From Lentisphaeria bacterium (GTDB taxonomy: Bacteria > Verrucomicrobiota > Lentisphaeria > Victivallales > Victivallaceae), in assembly GCA_900768505.1 (NCBI GenBank), contig CAAGED010000028.1, positions 1-48,555 of the forward strand: a stretch of 48,555 nucleotides of DNA, written 5' to 3'. A model generated the notes under the pieces. It was given only the letters and a program-made list of their open reading frames with translations. It was not told the DNA's origin and ran no database searches. The translations under genes were made by a program, and so were the position numbers. Shown piece after piece: positions 1-8,971 of the stretch (the first letter of the stretch is position 1; each line of letters opens with the position of its first letter).

Positions 1-31
1 CAAGAGCGAATTGAAAATTCGCGTCCGCCCG
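1..31. repeat. tail module of the interspersed repeat, cut by the window edge
   Basis: Bases 5-31 match, with about one change, bases 5249-5275, which form the tail of the full-length repeat copy near 5 kb. Here the module lies before the head of the next copy (115 onward), so it probably closes another copy beginning outside the window. It contains a small inverted repeat, GCGAAT/ATTCGC. Confidence 0.45.
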
Positions 32-114
32 GATTTCAAGTGGAAAATATTTTGGACTACAAAAATATTTTCCGCTTACAATCATAATAACATACCACAA
101 AAAAATCGCAAGTC

Positions 115-396
115 ATTTTTCGAGGTGGCTTATTAAGCCGCCCTCGAACTTCCCTGAAGCAGGGCGCATCCGCCCTGCTCCGAGGATCGATTTGTTGCAC
201 AAATCAATCCTCCCTGGGGTAAAATGCGCAATTGATTGTTTTTCAACATGCAAGCGCCCTCGAATCTTTAACATCTTCTGCGGGCTGACAAAATCAGACG
301 ATTTATCTTACAAGACAAATATAATGTTTTCCGCGTCAGCGCAAGAAGCCGCCTTCGCGAAGCGGAAGCGGCGTGGTGCAGGGCCGCGCGCCCGAA
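115..396. repeat. interspersed intergenic repeat, copy A (internally deleted)
   Basis: Together with 1-31 this fills the gene-free stretch 1-407. It aligns along its length with 4800-5335 (copy B) and in part with 20645-20955 (copy C). Three stem-loops are visible. One runs 121-146 (CGAGG...CCTCG). A perfect 9-bp stem AGCAGGGCG/CGCCCTGCT lies at 158-166 and 171-179. The third has arms 184-193 and 201-210 around a 7-nt loop, with one mismatch. Compared with copy B, about 100 bases are missing after position 330. Open frames in it are not conserved between copies, so I treat it as non-coding. The boundaries are approximate. Confidence 0.75.
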
Positions 397-407
397 TTGT
401 TAGGCAT

Positions 408-452
408 AAAAAATGGGAAAACCCTAAGATTTTATTCTCAATGGTTTTCCCA
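408..452 (-). terminator. intrinsic terminator of lysS
   Basis: On the minus strand a perfect 10-bp stem (TGGGAAAACC/GGTTTTCCCA, positions 443-452 and 414-423) is followed by six U residues (A run at 408-413). It lies 24 bases past the lysS stop codon, where an intrinsic terminator is expected. Confidence 0.85.
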
Positions 453-475
453 AATTAAAAAAATTCAATCTTTAC

Positions 476-2005
476 TTATTTTTTGGGACGCATGTGCGGG
501 AAAAGCACCACGTCACGAATTGAATCAGCTCCGGTAAGCATGATTACCAGGCGATCGATTCCAATACCCATTCCGCCGGCCGGCGGCATACCATGCTCCA
601 ACGCAACCAGGAAATCCTCATCAACTTTGTCAGAAACCTTATCTCCCTCCGCCTTGGTGCGGTTGAATTGCTCCATGAAACGGCGACGTTGTTCAATTGG
701 GTCATTGAGTTCTGAATATCCCGGAGCAACTTCCTGTCCATTGATTTCCAATTCAAAAACATCCACTACGCTGGGATCATCCGCGCAAGCCTTGGCCAGC
801 GGAACCAACTCTGCCGGCATACGCATCACAAAAGTCGGCTGAATCAGGGTGTGTTCAATCAATTTTTCATAAACTTCGTTGGTTACCTCGAAATCGGGGG
901 TGTTGTCCGGAAGCTCATATTCCAACAATTTAGAGGCCCGTTGCCGGCGTTCTTCCGGCGAAACCTTGAACCAGTCAGCGCCACCCTTTTCCATCACCAA
1001 TTCCCGGTAAGTAATCCGACGCCACGGGCGGGTAAGATTAATTACTTTGCCAGCTCCATTGTCAATTACCAGAGTACCGAATACATTTTGCGCAACGGTG
1101 GTGACCAACTCTTCCACCAAATCCATCATGGTGCGGCAATCACCGTAAGCCTGATAAATTTCCATCATGGTGAATTCCGGCGAATGACGGCGATCCATGC
1201 CCTCGTTACGGAAATTGCGGTTCAACTCGAAAACTTTATCAAAACCGCCAACCAGCAGACGCTTAAGGAAGAGTTCCGGCGCGATACGCATGAACATCGG
1301 TGCGGAAAGCGCCTCATAATAAGTTTTAAACGGATTGGCATTGGCGCCGCCGGCCAAGGTTTGAAGCATTGGGGTCTCAACTTCGCAAAATCCCTTGGAT
1401 TCCATGAATTTTCGGATTTCGCGAATAATGGCGAAGCGTTTGGTTAAAACATCACGGCTCTCGTCGTTCATAATCAGATCAAGGTAGCGCTGACGATAAC
1501 GCTGTTCGATATTGGTTAAACCATGAAATTTTTCCGGCAGCGGCCGCAGCGACTTGCACAAAAGCGTGAACTGGTGGACCTTTACCGTCAACTCGCCCAT
1601 TTTTGTAACAAACAAATCTCCGTCAACACCGATAATATCGCCAATGTCGAGTTTTTTAAATTCAGCAAAATCAGCTTCATCCATGGAATTTTTTCCAATA
1701 TAAAGCTGAATTTTACCGCTGCCGTCTTTCAGATCGGCAAAAACGGATTTACCCATAACCCGCATAGCCATTAAACGACCTGCAACTCGAGTCGGCTGGG
1801 GAGTTTCCGGCTCGTTTTGCGGGTTAAACGAATTGCGTGCATCTCCGATGCGCGAAACATTTTCAAAACGGCAACCGAATGGATTCTTACCGTTAGCCAA
1901 CATCTCGTCAATTTTGGCCCGCCGCTGTTCCATCAGGATTGAAGTTTCCGGCGAAGATTCTTCGTCGTTCTCGGGATTCTGTACATCCAGAATTTCGTCA
2001 CTCAT
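476..2005 (-). CDS. lysS: lysyl-tRNA synthetase, class II
   Basis: Charges tRNA-Lys with lysine using ATP, in the cytoplasm. The 509-residue product is about the usual class II LysRS length. An N-terminal OB-fold anticodon-binding domain (VAGRLMAMRVMGKSVFADL) is followed by the class II catalytic core. Motif 2 is seen as FRNEGMDRRHSPEF and motif 3 as GMGIGIDRLVIMLTG, with the typical ending close to the C-terminus (FPHMRPKK). The open frame extends 31 codons further upstream. I chose the ATG at 2005 because the residues before it look like translated leader, a GGAG lies 10 bases upstream, and a promoter candidate (2033-2061) overlaps the extension. The gene is monocistronic, divergent from hppA, and has its own terminator. 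Confidence 0.96.
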   Translation of the reverse strand: MSDEILDVQNPENDEESSPETSILMEQRRAKIDEMLANGKNPFGCRFENVSRIGDARNSFNPQNEPETPQPTRVAGRLMAMRVMGKSVFADLKDGSGKIQLYIGKNSMDEADFAEFKKLDIGDIIGVDGDLFVTKMGELTVKVHQFTLLCKSLRPLPEKFHGLTNIEQRYRQRYLDLIMNDESRDVLTKRFAIIREIRKFMESKGFCEVETPMLQTLAGGANANPFKTYYEALSAPMFMRIAPELFLKRLLVGGFDKVFELNRNFRNEGMDRRHSPEFTMMEIYQAYGDCRTMMDLVEELVTTVAQNVFGTLVIDNGAGKVINLTRPWRRITYRELVMEKGGADWFKVSPEERRQRASKLLEYELPDNTPDFEVTNEVYEKLIEHTLIQPTFVMRMPAELVPLAKACADDPSVVDVFELEINGQEVAPGYSELNDPIEQRRRFMEQFNRTKAEGDKVSDKVDEDFLVALEHGMPPAGGMGIGIDRLVIMLTGADSIRDVVLFPHMRPKK

Positions 2006-2032
2006 AAGTCTGAAGCTCCATGTAATTGAAAT

Positions 2033-2061
2033 TATATATGATAAAAAATGCAAATTAACAA
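2033..2061 (-). promoter_or_regulatory. candidate sigma-70-type promoter of lysS
   Basis: Read on the minus strand: TTGTTA (-35), a 17-bp spacer, then TATATA (-10); an overlapping TATAAT sits two bases further on. Transcription would start about 20 bases before the ATG at 2005, which supports the shorter LysRS. Confidence 0.5.
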
Positions 2062-2221
2062 TCAGGAAATTCATATTGCCACCCGGAGTCATCATCAATT
2101 TTTCGGGATTAACGAAGAATTAAAAACCGTAGAAGCATTGCTTTTTTAAATTACCAACGCATAAAATGACAAACATAAATTATTTTTTTGCAATATAATA
2201 ATCTAACACATAAAAATAATC

Positions 2222-2249
2222 TTGCAATTCCGAAAAATTAAAGTATGTT
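2222..2249 (+). promoter_or_regulatory. weak candidate promoter of hppA within the lysS-hppA intergenic region
   Basis: The 349-bp gap between the divergent lysS and hppA starts is very AT-rich. The best plus-strand match is TTGCAA, a 16-bp spacer, then TATGTT, giving a leader of about 100 nt. No riboswitch-like structure or further gene was recognised in the gap. Confidence 0.3.
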
Positions 2250-2354
2250 AAAAAATGATTGTATTTCCGGTTTTTCATGCCGAAAATGTAATAATAACCA
2301 AAATAATTTACAAAATTATTGACATTTACAAACAAAAGGAAAGGTCTCTTTCAA

Positions 2355-4688
2355 ATGGGTAGTATTCCTGCTCTATGGTGGATCGCGCCGATTGCGGCAG
2401 TGATCGGCCTGTTGTTCGCTTTTATTTTCTATAAGCGAGTCGTCAGTGCTGCTCCGGGTAATGCAAAAATGCAAGAAATTGCCGGATACGTTCAGGAAGG
2501 TGCGATGGCTTACCTTTTCCGCCAGTACAAGGTGGTAGGTTTTGTTTTCGTTATTTTGTTCCTGGTTTTCGCAGTTTTAGCAATTTTCCGGATTCAGAAT
2601 CCGTTCGTTCCGGTTGCATTTCTCACCGGTGGTCTCTTCTCCGGTATTTGCGGTTACATTGGTATGCGTACAGCCACCAATGCCTCCAACCGTACTGCTC
2701 AGGCGGCCAGCGAAGGTTTGAACCGTGGTCTTCAGGTTGCTTTCCGCGCCGGTTCAGTAATGGGCTTGGTGGTGGTTGGTTTGGGCTTGATAGATATCTG
2801 CGTATGGTTCCTGCTTTTGGATCAGGTATTTTTCACTCCGGCCAATATGCAGAGCGGTTTGCAGCTCTGGGGCATGACATTGGTTCCGGAAAACTGCACT
2901 GATATGCAGAAACTGGTTAACATTACCACTACAATGTTGACTTTTGGTATGGGTGCATCAACTCAGGCGTTGTTTGCCCGTGTTGGCGGCGGAATTTACA
3001 CCAAGGCTGCCGACGTCGGTGCCGACCTGGTTGGTAAGGTTGAAGCCGGTATTCCGGAAGACGATCCCCGCAATCCGGCCACCATTGCCGATAACGTCGG
3101 CGATAACGTCGGTGACGTTGCCGGTATGGGTGCTGACCTTTACGAGTCTTATTGCGGTTCAATTTTGGCTACTGCCTCTTTGGGTGCAGCAGTAAGCGTA
3201 CAGTTGATGCGTAACGATGCGGCTTTTACGGTTACTGATGCCTATAAATTGGTAACCTCACCGATGATCGTTGCCGGTATTGGCATTATCCTCTCAATTG
3301 CCGGTATCTTTATGGTACGCTGCAAAGAGGGAGCAACTCAGAAGAATTTGCTTAACAGCTTGCTGTTGGGTACTGCCGGCAGTTCAGTTTTGATTCTGCT
3401 CTCATTAATCGGTCTGAAGTATGCCGGATATATCACCTGGGGTATTTTCGGTTCAGTAGTATCCGGTTTGGCGGCAGGCGTTATCATCGGTCAAGCCACG
3501 GAGTATTATACCAGTGACGAGTACGCTCCGACCAAAGGTATTGCCGATCAGGCTGTTATGGGTCCGGCAACAACTATTATTGACGGGTTGGCGACCGGTA
3601 TGTATTCTGCCGGCGTTCCGGTAGTGACAATTTGTATCGGTATTCTCTGCGCTTTCGGATTTTCCGGTGGCTTCAGTGGAAACTTCAATATGGGCCTCTA
3701 CGGTATTGGTTTTGCCGCAGTAGGAATGCTTTCAACATTGGGTTACACGTTAGCTACTGACGCTTACGGCCCGATCGCCGATAACGCAGGCGGTAATGCG
3801 GAAATGTCCGGTCTGCCCCATGAAGTCCGTGAACGCACTGATGCGTTGGATTCATTGGGTAACACCACTGCGGCAACGGGAAAAGGTTTTGCAATCGGTT
3901 CAGCAGCCTTGACCGCTATGGCATTGTTGGCGGCATATATTGAAGAGGTAAAACTCTTCCTGGCAAACCACGAAAAAGACGGTACGCTGCACAAGACTTA
4001 TCAGGACATCCAGAACTATATTGCAGCTAACTCCGATGTACATGCTGATTTGCTCACTTATGTTGACAAATTCAAAGTACACCTGATGAATCCGTTATTG
4101 CTCTGCGGTCTTTTCATCGGTGCAATGATGGCTTATGTATTTTGCGCCATGACGATGAAAGCTGTAGGTCGTGCTGCCGGTTCAATGGTACAGGAAGTAC
4201 GTCGTCAGTTCAAAGAAATTCCGGGTATTATGGATGGCAAAGCCACTCCTGATTATGCTCGTTGCGTGGCGATTTCAACCGCGGGTGCACAGCGTGAAAT
4301 GTTGTTGCCCTCCTTGTTGGCAATTGCAGTGCCGGTTGTGTCTGGTTTAGTATTAGGCGTAGCAGGCGTAATCGGTGTATTGGCCGGTGGCTTGGTTGGC
4401 GGTTTTGTATTGGCTACAATGCTTAATAACGCTGGCGGTGCTTGGGATAATGCCAAGAAATACATCGAAAAAGGCGCTCACGGTGGCAAGAAGCTTCCAG
4501 ACGGCACCAAGAATCCGGTGCATGGCGCAGCAGTTGTAGGTGATACAGTTGGCGACCCGTGCAAAGATACTTCCGGCCCGGCATTGAACATTCTTATCAA
4601 GCTGATGAGCATGGTAAGTATTGTATTTGCTCCGTTTGTATTAAAATTTGCACCATATGTGCAGGAATTTTTGGGAATCCAGTTCTAA
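2355..4688 (+). CDS. hppA: membrane-bound ion-translocating pyrophosphatase, K+-dependent type
   Basis: Hydrolyses cytoplasmic pyrophosphate and uses the energy to pump H+ or Na+ across the inner membrane. The 777-residue product has many hydrophobic segments, as expected for the 16-17-helix family. Substrate-site signatures are present: DVGADLVGK (220-228) and DNVGDNVGD (246-254). The segment GNTTAATGKG has Ala506 and Gly509 where the K+-independent subclass has Lys and Thr, so it should belong to the K+-stimulated subclass. I cannot tell H+ from Na+ pumping by eye. The frame could open at a TTG at 2319, but the ATG at 2355 is preceded by AGGAAAGG 10 bases upstream and matches the family N-terminus. 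A strong terminator follows. Confidence 0.96.
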   Translation: MGSIPALWWIAPIAAVIGLLFAFIFYKRVVSAAPGNAKMQEIAGYVQEGAMAYLFRQYKVVGFVFVILFLVFAVLAIFRIQNPFVPVAFLTGGLFSGICGYIGMRTATNASNRTAQAASEGLNRGLQVAFRAGSVMGLVVVGLGLIDICVWFLLLDQVFFTPANMQSGLQLWGMTLVPENCTDMQKLVNITTTMLTFGMGASTQALFARVGGGIYTKAADVGADLVGKVEAGIPEDDPRNPATIADNVGDNVGDVAGMGADLYESYCGSILATASLGAAVSVQLMRNDAAFTVTDAYKLVTSPMIVAGIGIILSIAGIFMVRCKEGATQKNLLNSLLLGTAGSSVLILLSLIGLKYAGYITWGIFGSVVSGLAAGVIIGQATEYYTSDEYAPTKGIADQAVMGPATTIIDGLATGMYSAGVPVVTICIGILCAFGFSGGFSGNFNMGLYGIGFAAVGMLSTLGYTLATDAYGPIADNAGGNAEMSGLPHEVRERTDALDSLGNTTAATGKGFAIGSAALTAMALLAAYIEEVKLFLANHEKDGTLHKTYQDIQNYIAANSDVHADLLTYVDKFKVHLMNPLLLCGLFIGAMMAYVFCAMTMKAVGRAAGSMVQEVRRQFKEIPGIMDGKATPDYARCVAISTAGAQREMLLPSLLAIAVPVVSGLVLGVAGVIGVLAGGLVGGFVLATMLNNAGGAWDNAKKYIEKGAHGGKKLPDGTKNPVHGAAVVGDTVGDPCKDTSGPALNILIKLMSMVSIVFAPFVLKFAPYVQEFLGIQF

Positions 4689-4720
4689 TAAAGAACTGAA
4701 ATATTTCTAAAAAATATTTA

Positions 4721-4761
4721 CGCTGTTGTGACCATTATCTGGTTGCAACAGCGTTTTTTTT
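4721..4761 (+). terminator. intrinsic terminator of hppA
   Basis: A 13-bp stem with two G-U pairs (arms 4721-4733 and 4741-4753, outer part CGCTGTTG/CAACAGCG) encloses a 7-nt loop and is followed by eight T residues. It starts 32 bases after the hppA stop codon. Confidence 0.93.
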
Positions 4762-4799
4762 GCAAAATATGCGGTACATTGCGATTTTGCAGCGTTATG

Positions 4800-5335
4800 T
4801 CGTTTTTTTCGAGGGGGCTTATCCAGCCGCCCTCGAACTCCCCTGGAGCAGGGCGCGTCCGCCCTGCTCCAGGGATTGATTTGTTACTCAAATCAATCCT
4901 ACGTAGGATAAAATGCGCAGTTGATTATCTTTCTACATACAAGTGCCATCGAATCTTTACCATCTTCTTCGGGCTGGCTTAATCAGACAAATAATACGAT
5001 ATGACAAATATAAGTGTTACACATAACAATTCGCAATAATCCTCCAACTAGGTTATATTTCCTGCGGCGGCCGTGGCGTGTTGCCGTCTCTAAAATCATC
5101 TCAGCCGCAAGTCGCAAAACATTTTTTGCCGCATCAGCGAAATAAGCAGCTTTCGCGAAGCGGGAGCGGCGTGGTGCAGGGCAGTACGCCCTGCTCTGGG
5201 GGGACGGGGGTGAAAATCCCCCGGATCTAAACGGGCGGCCAAATAAGAAGAGCAAATTGAAAATTCGCGTCCGCCCGTTTTTGCAAAATCACTGAACCAT
5301 GGATTGATTTGTTACTCAAATCAATCCTACATGCG
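4800..5335. repeat. interspersed intergenic repeat, copy B (longest copy)
   Basis: Fills most of the gene-free stretch 4762-5428. It has the same head as copy A (115-396) and copy C (20645-20955). Stem-loops in order: CGAGG...CCTCG near 4809-4834; AGCAGGGCG/CGCCCTGCT just after; perfect 10-bp arms GGATTGATTT/AAATCAATCC at 4873-4882 and 4890-4899; GGGGG/CCCCC near 5211-5222; CGGGCGG/CCGCCCG at about 5230 and 5271. The GGATTGATTT hairpin recurs exactly at 5301-5327, which may mark the far end of the unit. No convincing gene is present on either strand. Confidence 0.8.
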
Positions 5336-5428
5336 GCTAAAAAACACAATTCCAAAACAAAATTATCTGCAATTTTTTGGAAAATTCTCTATTGACATGA
5401 CACTGGCACGGTTGGCTAATTATTTAAC

Positions 5429-8400
5429 CTATTTAACAGGCAATTGCCCAACTGACGTTTTAAGTTCGTTTGGCAGTTCCTTCAATTCATCCGGCAAAGC
5501 GACTTTTTCCAACCCGCCAATTGCATTGAGTTTCTTAAACCATTTTTTTGCCTCAGCCGGATCATTCAACTTAAAAAATCCCCAAGCAGCCAGCGCCACA
5601 CTTATTACATCGTCTTCCGGAATTTTCCAATCCAGCATTACATCTTCGGCATTGCCCCCCTTGATGGAGTAATAACGAAATAAATCCTGATAAAGCCGCG
5701 TCGCCGGCTGCAATTTAAACAACTCTCCGTAGTACCAGGATACAGCCAAATAATCCTGCTTTTCCAACGCCTCTGCAGCTCCGTTCCGCATAAAATCCAC
5801 CACTTCCAATTTCTCCACCATGTACTTGCTTAGCTTTTCCTCCAAATCCAAATCCGGCAACGCTCCGTTCTGCTTGGCACTCTGATAATATTTACCGGCC
5901 TGAGCCAGGTTTTCCTCGTCCCCTTTGCGAGTCAACAATTTAGCGGCCAGTAGATTGCATTCCGGAGATTTCGGATTTTGCGCCAATTCTTCCAATGCAT
6001 ATTTTTCCGCCGCCGCATAATCGCCGCCCCGGAATGCCACGTCAGATGCCAAACTCAGCATCTTCCCGTCAGATGGAGAATTTTTCAGCAACGGTTGTAA
6101 AATCTGAAATGCATTGCCAAATTTATTCTGCCCTGCCAAACTGCGAATCAAAGCCATATTAGCCTCAAGATGCTCCGGCATAATCTTCACCGCCCGCTGC
6201 AGCAATTTTTCGGAATCCGCAAAACGCTCCCGGCGATTAAGGATTTCGCCAAGATGATAATTGGCTTCAAAATGGTTTGGCAAACGCTCCAAAATTTTCT
6301 GAAAATGCCAAATTGCCACTTCATAATGCTCCTTGGCCTCCGCCTCCAATCCAGTCTTCAGCAATTCAGCCAATTGCTCTTCACTCAAGAACTCAATAAC
6401 GTAAATATTGGCGTCTTCACTGCTACGATTCTGTAATTCCCGATATTTAGCGGCATAATCGTCCCGCTCCTGGCGCATGTAGGCGGCAAGTTGAGTCAGG
6501 GAGTCAATTTTTTTATTTAAATCCGCAATCTCCAACTCGAATTTAGCATCGGAAAGGGAACTATCGCGATTTTCATTGATTTTTTGCTGCAATTTCTGCT
6601 CAGCCTGCTGCAAATTACGCTGCAACTTTGCAATACTTTCACTGGTCAACTTACGCTCCGCCTCAAAACTTTCACGTTGCTTTTGCATTGACTCCTGAAG
6701 AATTTTTATTTGTGCGCCACTCTCCGGCGCACTACCTGACGGTGATAAATCAACTTTGTTTTTCAAACCGGCAACCTGGTTTTTTAAATCTCCGACGGTA
6801 TGTTCCAATTCGCCGTTTTGCTTCAGCAATTCCAATTGTTTTGCTTCCAGATTACGGTATGCCGCCAGTTGAATTTTCATTTGTGCCAACTGATTGGATT
6901 CCGCCTGTAGAAGTTGATTTTCCCGCTTCAACTGTGCCGTTTCCGTTTGCAAAGCGGCCAACTTATCCGCCGCTTTCTGCAAATCATCAAAATTTGCCAG
7001 GCGCACCTTGGCTTCATTAAGCTGCTGCCGCAATTTAGTCGACTCCAGCGTCAGACGGCGCTGCTCCAGTTTTAAACCGTCAATGGCAGTTACTTCGGCT
7101 GCCAGCGATTGGTTTTTTTGCTGAAGTTCAAATAAATCCTTACGCATTTTATCCATTAGCTTAAGTTTCTCCTCCAGCTCCTGGATCTTCAGTTGATTGT
7201 GTTCTCCAGCAGCGGCGGAACGGCGGGTTGCCTCCAATTCACGTTTTACCGCATTGAGCTCCCTTTGAAGATTTTCCACCTGAGCTGGATTGGTGGCAGC
7301 GGCGGAACTTTCCACCGAAGCGGTTTCGCTTTTCAATTTCAAGACGGCATTGGCATTATTCAATTCGGCAATTTGTTTCTCCAACTCATTGCTGGTCGCC
7401 TCGGCGGTTTTCATTCGCTTGGCCACGGCATCATAATCTGCAGCAATTCCGGCATTGGAAACCCGAAGTTGCTCAATCTCTTTCCGCTGTTGGTCGATAA
7501 CGGTATTAAGCAATGCAATTTTGTCTTCTCCTCCCCTGGCGGCAGAATTTGCCTGCTTGCGCAAGGCCTCGTTATCCAACATAATGGCCTTGAAATCTTT
7601 TTCATTGCGGGCCAATTTATCGTTAAGCGCCTTTATTTCAGCCTCATTCTTACATAAACTCTCCTGTTGACGATCCAAAGCGTCAAAGTAGGCCTTATTT
7701 TCGTTTTTCAGCCGATCCCGGTCAATAACAACGCTGCTTAGAGTCCCCTTTAATTGAGCAGTCATCACATTGAGCTCATCAAATTTATCCTGCAAAATCT
7801 TCTGCTGCTGGCTGCTGGCCTCAAAACCGGCTTTAAATTTTTCTGCCGATTTTTTCAGTGCATTATTTTCCTCCATAATGCTAAGTTCCAGTTTTTGTTT
7901 ATCAGCGGATACGGTACGCAAGTCATCCAAATTTTTTTGTAATTGCTTTAAATCATTTTTTCCGACGTCAAGCTGCCGGCGCAATTCATTATTTTCGCCA
8001 TCAAGTCGATTTTTTTCACTTCGCTCCTGCCGGAAGGCATCCTGAATCTGGGTTAAATCATTTTTCAATTTGCCACATTCATCGCCCAATTTTTTTATCT
8101 GCTCCCGGAAGGCTTTTTCGCCAACTTGTGCGGTATTCAAATCAAATTTAAGTAAATCAATATCCTTATTAAGCTGCTTAATGCTTTCGCCGTTTTGACT
8201 CAATGATTTTTTCAGCTGATCGATTTCCTCCCTTGCCGCCATAAGCTGCCTGGTAAGGGCATTTTTTTCCCCGTCCGGCTGATTAAGCTTGTTTTCCAAA
8301 ACTTTCAACTGCTGGGTCAAGAAGACATTCTTTTCCTGTAAAATCCGCTGTTCCTTTAATAAATCAGCTACTGCGGCGCTGTTTTTCTGCGCCTGAGCAA

Positions 8401-8944
8401 GCCGATTGCGTAAATCCTTGTTTTCATTGTCCAACTTCAATTCACGCAATCGGGTAGCAGAATACTGATCCCTGAGCTGATTATATGCCACGGAATTATT
8501 TGATCTCCCCGGGGTATTTGCCATTCCCCTGGAATTGTTATTTACCACACTTTGATTGGTGTTATTTCTGCTGACATGGGCATCCACCATATTATCGAAG
8601 GTGTCAGAACCGGATTTTTGCCGCTCCTTGATCAACGCCTTAACCTTGATGATTTCCCGGTCGCAGAGCGCAATTCTGGCATCAATAATTTTTTGATTCC
8701 AATCCGGTCGCTCCTTTTTCACGTCCAGAAATGATTGCCGCGCCTGCTGAAAAAAACTCAACGCCTCGCCATAAGAGCCGAATTTGCGATTTTGTTCCCC
8801 TTTTTCGTAGGCCTTGCATCCCTCGCTCCACCAATCCCAGGGCGAAAAATCCTCCGCCGCATACAAATTAGACCAGCCAAAATAAGAGACCAGTAACATG
8901 GTGATAATTCTTTTCCCGGCGAAACTGCGCCATTTTTTCTGCAT
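5429..8944 (-). CDS. large secreted coiled-coil protein with C-terminal TPR repeats, function unknown
   Basis: 1171 residues. An N-terminal signal sequence (basic start, hydrophobic core, LYA-A cleavage site near residue 30) is followed by a short TPR-like segment (about 35-110). Residues about 150-800 form a very long coiled coil rich in Leu, Gln, Lys, Glu and Asn. The last 330 residues or so are TPR-like (AKEHYEVAIWHFQKILERLP and similar helical pairs). It is probably periplasmic or envelope-associated and builds an extended rod with a protein-binding end. The start at 8944 has GAGG eight bases upstream. It begins 27 bp after the hflX stop with no terminator between, so the two are probably co-transcribed. 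I recognise no named family over the full length. Coiled-coil matches to SMC or myosin-like proteins would be compositional. Confidence 0.85.
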   Translation of the reverse strand: MQKKWRSFAGKRIITMLLVSYFGWSNLYAAEDFSPWDWWSEGCKAYEKGEQNRKFGSYGEALSFFQQARQSFLDVKKERPDWNQKIIDARIALCDREIIKVKALIKERQKSGSDTFDNMVDAHVSRNNTNQSVVNNNSRGMANTPGRSNNSVAYNQLRDQYSATRLRELKLDNENKDLRNRLAQAQKNSAAVADLLKEQRILQEKNVFLTQQLKVLENKLNQPDGEKNALTRQLMAAREEIDQLKKSLSQNGESIKQLNKDIDLLKFDLNTAQVGEKAFREQIKKLGDECGKLKNDLTQIQDAFRQERSEKNRLDGENNELRRQLDVGKNDLKQLQKNLDDLRTVSADKQKLELSIMEENNALKKSAEKFKAGFEASSQQQKILQDKFDELNVMTAQLKGTLSSVVIDRDRLKNENKAYFDALDRQQESLCKNEAEIKALNDKLARNEKDFKAIMLDNEALRKQANSAARGGEDKIALLNTVIDQQRKEIEQLRVSNAGIAADYDAVAKRMKTAEATSNELEKQIAELNNANAVLKLKSETASVESSAAATNPAQVENLQRELNAVKRELEATRRSAAAGEHNQLKIQELEEKLKLMDKMRKDLFELQQKNQSLAAEVTAIDGLKLEQRRLTLESTKLRQQLNEAKVRLANFDDLQKAADKLAALQTETAQLKRENQLLQAESNQLAQMKIQLAAYRNLEAKQLELLKQNGELEHTVGDLKNQVAGLKNKVDLSPSGSAPESGAQIKILQESMQKQRESFEAERKLTSESIAKLQRNLQQAEQKLQQKINENRDSSLSDAKFELEIADLNKKIDSLTQLAAYMRQERDDYAAKYRELQNRSSEDANIYVIEFLSEEQLAELLKTGLEAEAKEHYEVAIWHFQKILERLPNHFEANYHLGEILNRRERFADSEKLLQRAVKIMPEHLEANMALIRSLAGQNKFGNAFQILQPLLKNSPSDGKMLSLASDVAFRGGDYAAAEKYALEELAQNPKSPECNLLAAKLLTRKGDEENLAQAGKYYQSAKQNGALPDLDLEEKLSKYMVEKLEVVDFMRNGAAEALEKQDYLAVSWYYGELFKLQPATRLYQDLFRYYSIKGGNAEDVMLDWKIPEDDVISVALAAWGFFKLNDPAEAKKWFKKLNAIGGLEKVALPDELKELPNELKTSVGQLPVK

Positions 8945-8971
8945 CTCAGCACCCTCGAATTGTATAACTTA

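Noticed and set aside
192..458. Open frame inside repeat copy A, similar in part to one in copy B (4728-4982)
   Set aside because: The shared peptide (KSIL...RIF.IF.GL) comes from DNA-level repeat similarity; copy C has a stop in the same frame and none has a ribosome-binding site.
2319..2354. TTGACA at 2319 as an hppA -35 box, or TTG at 2319 as the hppA start
   Set aside because: The matching -10 would fall over the ribosome-binding site and start codon, and AGGAAAGG before the ATG at 2355 shows that is the start.
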